NCBI GenBank assembly: GCA_002790095.1
Contig: PFUL01000182.1
Location: 1 to 64,000, forward strand
Direction of reading: 5' to 3'
Length of the DNA: 64,000 bases
From: Elusimicrobia bacterium CG_4_9_14_3_um_filter_62_55
Lineage (GTDB): Bacteria > Elusimicrobiota > Elusimicrobia > UBA1565
Both the position numbers and the translations under genes were made by a program. The first letter of the stretch is position 1. Each line of letters starts with the position of its first letter. Below the pieces are notes generated by a model that saw only the letters and a list, made by a program, of their open reading frames with translations, was not told where the DNA came from and did not search any database. Shown in pieces: positions 57,533 to 64,000 of the stretch.

Positions 57533-58602
57533 CGCGTGGAACCCTCCAGCTGTTTGATCACCTTTTCGGTCAGGTCCACCGAGCCTTGGCCGTAGAGGAT
57601 CTGACTCTTATCGACGACGACGCTCACGCCTTCTTGGCGCGCGACCTCGCGGACGGTCTTGTAAATTTTCCCGAGAAGGATTTCGGAGCGTCGGCTTTCG
57701 ATTTCTATCAGATTGCGCTCGACCTGCCGCTGATATGCCGCAAAGTTCTTCTCCGCATCGGCTAAGCGCCGTCCGGCATCGGCGACTCGCTTGGCCAGGA
57801 TGCGGCGCGCATCGTCTCGGGAGCGGAGGGCTTCTTGGTAGGCGATCGATTCCGGAGTAACCGAGGTCGTCAAAGCCGCCTCCACGGGCGAGGGAGTGTT
57901 CTCTCGCGCCTGCTTCGCCATTTCGGCCAATTCGGCGGCGCGCAAGGCTTCCGCCTCTCCGGGCGGGGCGACGATGATGGGTTCTTCCGTGACTCCCGGG
58001 ATGTTGATGATCAGGGAATCCTCACCGACGGCGGGAGTCACCGCAGGTTCGGGGGACTCGCCGCGCGTCGGCGTCGACATGCCCGGGAGGCCGCGAAGCT
58101 CCGGAGGAATCTCGTGTTCGTCGCGCCGGGGCCGGGGAGGCGACTCCTCGGCGGCTTGAGGTTTCACGGCATCTTCAGGCTCGCCGGGAACTTCCGCTTC
58201 CACCGGCGGGGCGGCGGATTCCATGGCGGCCGTCGAAACGGCAACGGGCGTCCGGGTCGAAATCGCCGCCGGCCTCTCAAGGGTCGGCGCCGGGGGAGCG
58301 GGGGATTTTTCTAAAAGTTCCAGTTCGCTTTCAGCGCTCTCGAGTTCCGCGCGCAGCGTCAGAAGCTCGGCTTTTTTTAAATTGACCTGTTCTTCGGCTT
58401 GGCGGAGAATCTCCGAATAGCTCTGCTTCGCTTTATTCGTCTCCGGGTAAAGTTTGAACACTTTCTGCAGATCGATGTATCCGATGTTTCCCCGCTCGGC
58501 CTTGTTTTCCTCAAGACTGATCTCAAGCGCGCCCGCCCCGGTGGAGAAAAGCGTTAGCGCGAGAAGGACGGCGCGGATGCGGCGCGATGCGGTCATCATC
58601 AA
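57529..58602 (-). CDS. OmpH/Skp-like periplasmic chaperone with long central insertion
   Basis: NIGYIDLQKVFKLYPETNKAKQSY; C-terminal VREVARQEGVSVVVDKSQILYGQGSVDLTEKVIKQL. Confidence 0.9.
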   Translation of the reverse strand: MMMTASRRIRAVLLALTLFSTGAGALEISLEENKAERGNIGYIDLQKVFKLYPETNKAKQSYSEILRQAEEQVNLKKAELLTLRAELESAESELELLEKSPAPPAPTLERPAAISTRTPVAVSTAAMESAAPPVEAEVPGEPEDAVKPQAAEESPPRPRRDEHEIPPELRGLPGMSTPTRGESPEPAVTPAVGEDSLIINIPGVTEEPIIVAPPGEAEALRAAELAEMAKQARENTPSPVEAALTTSVTPESIAYQEALRSRDDARRILAKRVADAGRRLADAEKNFAAYQRQVERNLIEIESRRSEILLGKIYKTVREVARQEGVSVVVDKSQILYGQGSVDLTEKVIKQLEGSTR

Positions 58603-61301
58603 AAGAGGCTCCCGATGCCGAAGTTGATTTGGGTTTTTGATTCCCCGGGCCGATGCTGGAGTCCGTAGCCCCAGTCAAGACGGATCGGAAAGGCGGGGGT
58701 CGTAAAACGAATGCCGAAGCCGACGTCCGACTTGAGATCATGTTCGTCCTGGCCGACATGTCCGCGGATCGAGCGGGCGTTGTCCCAGGATCCCCCGATG
58801 TCGAAAAACGTGACGAATTTTACGATGGTCTTTTTTCGTTCCCGCGCGAGCGGAAATCCGAATTCGACGTTTGCCACGTCCCAGGCTTTTCCGCCGTTTC
58901 GATAACCGGCCTCACCGATGGCGGAATAGCCCCGCAGCGTATCCTGACCCCCGATGAAGTAGCGTTCAAAAACGGGGACGACCTTCGTCTGATTGAAGGG
59001 GGTTACGTAGCCGGCCCGGTTGGCGAGAGTCACAACCGCGGGCCAATCGTTGATCTTAAACAACGTCGCGTGAAGCGCGTTTGTCACGTACGGCTTGAAG
59101 AGGTGAATGTTTCCTCGGAGGGGACCTCCGGAAACGCTGAATCCGAGCGCGTGGCGCGAACCGCTCGCCGGATCCCAGATATTGTCTCGGGAGTCGCGCG
59201 CGGCTTCCAGCCCGACCGTCGATTGGACGCTGGTGCTGTCGGCCAGCGAACTCGTGAATTGGCGGTCCACGTTGGAAATCGAGACCTGCTGGAAGGTGTA
59301 GTTGAAATTAAGCGAGTAGGTGTCGTCTTGAAAGCGCGGCCCCAAGCGGACGGTTCCCCCGGTGCGTTTGGAGATGAATCCGTTGGAGGAGCTCTCGAAG
59401 GGGTTGATGCGCCGGGTGTTGAAGACGTCGAATCCGAGGCTGATCGGTTTGCCCGCGGTCCATAGCTGGGTCCAGGACATCGAATAATCGTTGACCCGCG
59501 CGCCGAAGGACCACGAGGCTTTCGTGCGCCACGCGCGGCCGAAGAGGTTCAAGTGCTGAAGGGAGAGGGTGCCCAGCAGGCCGTCGAGAGAGGAAAAGCC
59601 CGCTCCCGCGGTCAGCATGCCGGGCTTCCCTTCAAAGATCTCGAAGGTGAGATCCACTTTCTCGGGGTCGTAGGGACTCTGGACGTCCAGCCCTACGTCG
59701 TCAATGAATCCGAGGTTGCGGATCTTCTCCATGCTCTTTTTGATTTTCGAAACCTGAAACAACTGGCCGCGTTTAATCGCGAGTTCGCGCGTGAAAACGT
59801 ATTTCTTGGTCGCTTTGAACCCCTCCACGTCGATATTGTCGACATAGACCGGCGGGCCCTCCAAAACGTCAAAATGAACGTCCATTAAGGCCGTTTCTTC
59901 GTTGAAGGTTTTTGTCGGCGTGACCTGGGCCCGCAGGCGGCCATTTTCCGCGTAAAGCGATTGGATTTCGTGGATCGTCAGCTCGAATTTCTCCTGACTG
60001 AAGACCTTCTTCCGGCGGTATTCGAGCGCCTTGGCCAAATCGGTCGACGCGTACAGGGTGTGGCCGGAGAAGGTCGTGTCGCCGAAGCGGTAGGCGCGCC
60101 CTTCTTCGACGGCGACATCGAGGTAAACGAGAGTCTCGTCCTCGTTGAACGAGACGCTCGAGGAGAGAACTTTGAAATCGAGGTATCCGCGGTTTTTGTA
60201 GTACTCCTCGACTTTTTTCAAATCTCCCGACAGCTCTTTGCGGTTGAGAACCTTTTTCTTGCGGTTCTCCATTTTCGCCTTCTTGGCGAGTTTTTTGGAC
60301 TTGAACGCAGAGACGCCGGTCCAGCGCACGGGAGCCAGTTTCGCTTTGGGACCTTCGACGATGGTGAAGATGGGAATTGCGGTGAGCGTATCGGAATCGA
60401 TCAGAACGCTCGCCTCGATGGTGGCCCGGTGGAAGCCGCGCTTGCGATATTCCTCGAGGATATTCTGCTCATCGGCGCGGAGCTTCACTCGGTCGAAGGG
60501 GTCTTTTTTCTCCATTTCGACGGCGTCCAGCAGGCGGCCCTTGGATAGGCGCTTGCGGCCTTCGAAGCGGAAATCCTTGATCAGCGGTTTTTCTTCCACC
60601 ATGAAGACCAGTTTGATGGGATGCGGCGACGGCGAGGCGGATTGAAAGTGCTCCGGGACGCGCCGGTCGCGCAAAACCGTGATGTCGGCGGCGACGCGCT
60701 CGAAATTCCCGAGATTGAGCACGGACTGAATGTCGCGGTCCAGCATTCCCCGTTCGTATAGGTCTCCCTTGCGGACCTTGATCTGGGATCGGATCGTGTT
60801 CGGCTTAACCGTTTTCGTTTTTCCGTGGGAGAAGGTTTGGATGTCGATCTCGCCGACCACCCATGGCGGGCTGGGGATTTCCTCGGGATCGGTGGCGCCG
60901 AGAGCCTCGGCGGCCTTTTCTTCTTCCGTTTTCGGTATGCCTGCCGCGAGAGGGGTTCCTTCCTGCAGTTCGATGTCGAGCCGGAGAGCCGTTTCGGACA
61001 GGGGAACTTCCTTGATCTTAACGGAGGTGAACAATCCGGAGCCGAGAAGCATTGAAAAATCCGCCGCTTTGTCTTCGGCGGAGTAGGGTTTAAATTCACG
61101 GCCTTTGAGCATCGCCTGAACCCGCGATTCGGGAACGCTCTCCAGTCCGTAAATCATGATTTGAACCACCTGTGGTTTCACCTCGGTGGGAGCTTGGGAC
61201 GAATTGGCGGCCGCGTCCTCTTGAACCGGCGCTTGCGCCGAAGTTATGAGAGGAAAGGCCGCAAAAATAAGAAAAAAAGCGAGTTTTCGGAGCGCGATCA
61301 C
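58599..61301 (-). CDS. bamA: outer membrane protein assembly factor BamA
   Basis: POTRA repeats, C-terminal Omp85 barrel FFIGGQDTLRGYSAIGEAGYRNGG, GIRFTTPAFPIRLDWGYGL. Confidence 0.96.
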   Translation of the reverse strand: MIALRKLAFFLIFAAFPLITSAQAPVQEDAAANSSQAPTEVKPQVVQIMIYGLESVPESRVQAMLKGREFKPYSAEDKAADFSMLLGSGLFTSVKIKEVPLSETALRLDIELQEGTPLAAGIPKTEEEKAAEALGATDPEEIPSPPWVVGEIDIQTFSHGKTKTVKPNTIRSQIKVRKGDLYERGMLDRDIQSVLNLGNFERVAADITVLRDRRVPEHFQSASPSPHPIKLVFMVEEKPLIKDFRFEGRKRLSKGRLLDAVEMEKKDPFDRVKLRADEQNILEEYRKRGFHRATIEASVLIDSDTLTAIPIFTIVEGPKAKLAPVRWTGVSAFKSKKLAKKAKMENRKKKVLNRKELSGDLKKVEEYYKNRGYLDFKVLSSSVSFNEDETLVYLDVAVEEGRAYRFGDTTFSGHTLYASTDLAKALEYRRKKVFSQEKFELTIHEIQSLYAENGRLRAQVTPTKTFNEETALMDVHFDVLEGPPVYVDNIDVEGFKATKKYVFTRELAIKRGQLFQVSKIKKSMEKIRNLGFIDDVGLDVQSPYDPEKVDLTFEIFEGKPGMLTAGAGFSSLDGLLGTLSLQHLNLFGRAWRTKASWSFGARVNDYSMSWTQLWTAGKPISLGFDVFNTRRINPFESSSNGFISKRTGGTVRLGPRFQDDTYSLNFNYTFQQVSISNVDRQFTSSLADSTSVQSTVGLEAARDSRDNIWDPASGSRHALGFSVSGGPLRGNIHLFKPYVTNALHATLFKINDWPAVVTLANRAGYVTPFNQTKVVPVFERYFIGGQDTLRGYSAIGEAGYRNGGKAWDVANVEFGFPLARERKKTIVKFVTFFDIGGSWDNARSIRGHVGQDEHDLKSDVGFGIRFTTPAFPIRLDWGYGLQHRPGESKTQINFGIGSLF

Positions 61302-61386
61302 AATGTTGTCCGGTCCTGGTCAGTATACAAAATTCAATTCGCGCGCGGGCGCGCGCGTATATTTCCTTAAGAGTGTCAAAAAGCGC

Positions 61387-61929
61387 TTAGGAGTCGGTCG
61401 GAACGGGTTGGCCGCCGCCGGCGATCGGACTGGGCAGGGCCACTCTCCCCTGAATTTTCCCAAGCATTCTTCCGGAGAGATCGATGACCTGGAATTGGTC
61501 TTCGGGAATCGCAATGGAGGGGGTCAAGCCCAGCGGGGCGGCGGGTTGAAATCCAAAGCGGGAGAAGTATGGCGGCAGGCCGATCACGAAAACCAGCTCC
61601 AATCCGACGACGCGGCATCGCTCGAGACCGTGGCGGACCAGGCGTTCCCCGATGCCTTGGCGCTGGTAGGCCGGATCCACCCCGATCGGGGACAGCAAGA
61701 GAGCCGGTTGGCTGCCGGTGCCCGTGTCGACGGTGGAACGGTGGTAAAGCGCGTAGCCGCGAATCTCGTTTTCGTCGGCGCCGACCAAGGAGAGGTTTGG
61801 ATTGAAATCGGACAACCCCCGCAAAGCGGTCGACAGGCGTACTTCATCTTCGCGGCCGAACGCGGCCCTCAAAATCCGTTCGCTGACCTCGCGTTCAGTG
61901 GGCTTTTCCGCACGGATGATGACGTTCAT
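61387..61929 (-). CDS. GNAT family N-acetyltransferase
   Basis: LLSPIGVDPAYQRQGIGERLVRHGLERCRVVGLELVFVIG. Confidence 0.92.
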   Translation of the reverse strand: MNVIIRAEKPTEREVSERILRAAFGREDEVRLSTALRGLSDFNPNLSLVGADENEIRGYALYHRSTVDTGTGSQPALLLSPIGVDPAYQRQGIGERLVRHGLERCRVVGLELVFVIGLPPYFSRFGFQPAAPLGLTPSIAIPEDQFQVIDLSGRMLGKIQGRVALPSPIAGGGQPVPTDS

Positions 61930-61953
61930 GAACGACCGGATTCTACAACAAAA

Positions 61954-63891
61954 TCAATCCTTTTGACGATCCAGGTCCCGGGCCGCTTCGACCAGGCGAA
62001 GGAACTCCGCCCGATGCCCTTCGGGGTCCTGTCCCAAGGCTCCGCGAGCGTGTTCCAGTACGCCTTCGTAGGAAAGATTCTTGGCGGAATCCGACCCGCG
62101 CAGCAGCATCGCGAATTCCGCGACCGCGGTGGAAAACCGCAGATTCTCGCCTCCGGCGGCGAAGCGCGTGTCCGCATCCAAAACCGGCCTCGTCAGCAGC
62201 CGGCTTTTCCTTCCGTCGGGCTTCTTGTAGCGGAATTTCACGGTCAACAGTTCCTTGCTGTCGACGGTCCCGACCGGCTTCTGATACTTCAGAGCGTCCA
62301 CGGCCTCCGGATCGTCCTCGGTATCGACGCCGACCGGAATGATCTCGTAGAGCGCGGTGACCGTGTGCCCCGCGCCGAGCTCCCCGGCATCCTTCTTGTC
62401 GTCGTTGAAGTCCTCCGCGGCGAGCATCCGGTTTTCATAGCCGACGAGCCGGTAGGCCCGGACGCGGGCCGGATTGAATTCCACTTGGATCTTCACGTCC
62501 TTGGCGATCGTCACGAGCGTCCCGCCGATTTCCTTGACGAGAACCTTGTTCGCTTCGCGCAGTGAATCGACGTAGGCGTAGTTGCCGTTGCCCTTATCGG
62601 CGAGCTGTTCCATTTTCGCGTCCTGATAATTACCGCTGCCGAATCCGAGCACGGTGAGGAAGACTCCTTGTTCGCGCTTCTTCTCGATCATGCGCACGAG
62701 TTCGTCGTCGCTGGAAAGCCCGACGTTGAAGTCCCCGTCGGTCGCGAGCAGCACGCGGTTGTTGCCGTCCTTTCGGAAGTTTTCGGCGGCGATTTTGTAG
62801 GCGAGTTCGATGCCCGCGGCGCCGGCCGTTGAGCCGCCCGAGGCGAGGTTGTCGATGGCCGACAAGATGCGCTTCTTCTCGGCTCCCGAGGTCGCCGGAA
62901 GCACCAATCCGGCGGAACCCGCGTAGGCCACGATCGCGATCCTGTCCTCTTCGCGCAGTTCCTTAACCAGCAGCGCGAGCGATTTCTTCACCAGTTCCAG
63001 TTCCTCGTACATCGAGGCGGAGGTATCAACCAAAAAAACCAGGTTGCTCGGCGGAAGCGTCTTCGCCTCCGACGACTTCCCCTTCAGCCCGATGTGAACC
63101 AGCTTGTGCTTCACGTTCCACGGGCAGGCAGCGAGTTCGGTCGTGATCGAGAACGGGTGCTTTCCGGTCGGTTCGGGGTAGTCATAGGAGAAGTAGTTGA
63201 TCATCTCCTCGACGCGCACCGCGCCGGCAGGCGGAAGCCGACCCTCGTTTAAGATGCGGCGCACGTTCGCGTAGGAGGCGGCGTCCACGTCGATCGAGAA
63301 GGTCGAAAGCGGCGCTTCCTTCGCGCGATGGAAGGCGTTTTCCGGCTGGTTCGCGTAGCCTTCGCGGTCGACGGGTTCCGGCGCCTCGGCGCTCATGAGG
63401 CGGCCGTCGGAGTCGGGCGCGCGATTCACGAGGATGAGAGCGGAGGGGTCGCGGACATTCAGCGGCATGATGACATTGGATTCGCTTCCCATAAGGCCGC
63501 CGGGCGAGAAGCCTTCCGTTCCGGATTCATACAGCGTGGAACCGTCCGGGAACAGCGGCCCCTTGCTGTCGAAGCCTTCTCCCAGCGAGGTTCCGTAATC
63601 TTGATGATCCGAGGCGATGTATTCGAAGACCGGAATCGCGAGCACCATCACGCAGAACGCGGCGGCCATCTTGAACGCCGGGTATGACGACCAAGGCGTT
63701 TTTGGACCGCCGGCGAGTTTCACGGCGAGCGGTCCGCGGACCTCGCTTTGATGCGAAAGATCCGCGTCCGCGAGTTCCTTCGCGAACGCGAGATCCTGCG
63801 CGAACACCGAATCCGGGTCGTCGATGCGCCCGGTCTCGAGCATCGCGTCGAGTTCTTGCGAGAACCGGTCGGCGAGTTCCTGTTCAATCAT
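61954..63891 (-). CDS. VWA-domain membrane protein (YfbK-like)
   Basis: VFLVDTSASMYEELELVK MIDAS; AGIELAYKIAAENFRKDGNNRVLLATDGDFNVG; N-terminal cytoplasmic helical region plus one TM. Confidence 0.9.
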   Translation of the reverse strand: MIEQELADRFSQELDAMLETGRIDDPDSVFAQDLAFAKELADADLSHQSEVRGPLAVKLAGGPKTPWSSYPAFKMAAAFCVMVLAIPVFEYIASDHQDYGTSLGEGFDSKGPLFPDGSTLYESGTEGFSPGGLMGSESNVIMPLNVRDPSALILVNRAPDSDGRLMSAEAPEPVDREGYANQPENAFHRAKEAPLSTFSIDVDAASYANVRRILNEGRLPPAGAVRVEEMINYFSYDYPEPTGKHPFSITTELAACPWNVKHKLVHIGLKGKSSEAKTLPPSNLVFLVDTSASMYEELELVKKSLALLVKELREEDRIAIVAYAGSAGLVLPATSGAEKKRILSAIDNLASGGSTAGAAGIELAYKIAAENFRKDGNNRVLLATDGDFNVGLSSDDELVRMIEKKREQGVFLTVLGFGSGNYQDAKMEQLADKGNGNYAYVDSLREANKVLVKEIGGTLVTIAKDVKIQVEFNPARVRAYRLVGYENRMLAAEDFNDDKKDAGELGAGHTVTALYEIIPVGVDTEDDPEAVDALKYQKPVGTVDSKELLTVKFRYKKPDGRKSRLLTRPVLDADTRFAAGGENLRFSTAVAEFAMLLRGSDSAKNLSYEGVLEHARGALGQDPEGHRAEFLRLVEAARDLDRQKD

Positions 63892-64000
63892 GGTCGTTCT
63901 CCATCGCTTCGAAATCTTCCCGCATCCGGCGCACCGCCCGGAACAGGATCACCGCCACGTTGGATTCCCCGAGGCCCAGCACCTGCGCGATCACGCGGTT
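63884..64000 (-). CDS. ECF sigma factor, C-terminal fragment (runs off window)
   Basis: NRVIAQVLGLGESNVAVILFRAVRRMREDFEAMENDHD*, sigma-4 HTH. Confidence 0.75.
   Translation of the reverse strand, partial: NRVIAQVLGLGESNVAVILFRAVRRMREDFEAMENDHD

Noticed and set aside
57835-58314. 159-aa Gly/Arg-rich plus-strand ORF opposite skp
   Set aside because: Antisense reading of the low-complexity skp insertion; GC-rich shadow ORF without a family signature.
1-64000. CRISPR array, rRNA, prophage or biosynthetic gene cluster
   Set aside because: No regularly spaced repeats, rRNA signatures, phage structural genes or NRPS/PKS-type ORFs seen.

Overview
This 64 kb window is a high-GC bacterial chromosome segment from a Gram-negative organism. 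A complete bamA-skp-lpxD-lpxC-fabZ-lpxA-lpxI-Gfo/Idh-lpxB-msbA block shows it makes lipid A. Elusimicrobiota-like affiliation is only my inference. Most of the window is ordinary housekeeping content: tatD, a CNT nucleoside transporter, parAB with parS-like sites, asd, an FTCD fusion, ECF sigma/anti-sigma genes, coaD, thiolase, trhA, metH, recG and rel. Accessory or unusual parts: (1) an IS1111-type IS110 element with subterminal inverted repeats and a candidate bridge/seekRNA region, inserted in a decayed ISL3 transposase next to a tRNA-CAU gene; (2) a yefM-yoeB/XRE locus where a perfect 24-bp palindromic operator and about 114 bp around it are duplicated around an IS remnant; (3) a gene-decay islet at 44.4-46.9 kb with an orphan antitoxin, a toxin/hydrolase chimera, an ORF6N protein and a brnTA module bracketed by two 87-bp imperfect palindromes. 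Further points are a leader terminator abutting metH, a likely CTG start for lpxI, a pseudo-HAD phosphatase, a C10-tract frameshift in a membrane protein, and an OmpH/Skp protein with a long low-complexity insertion. Nothing was run computationally; every family call is from reading motifs in the supplied translations.
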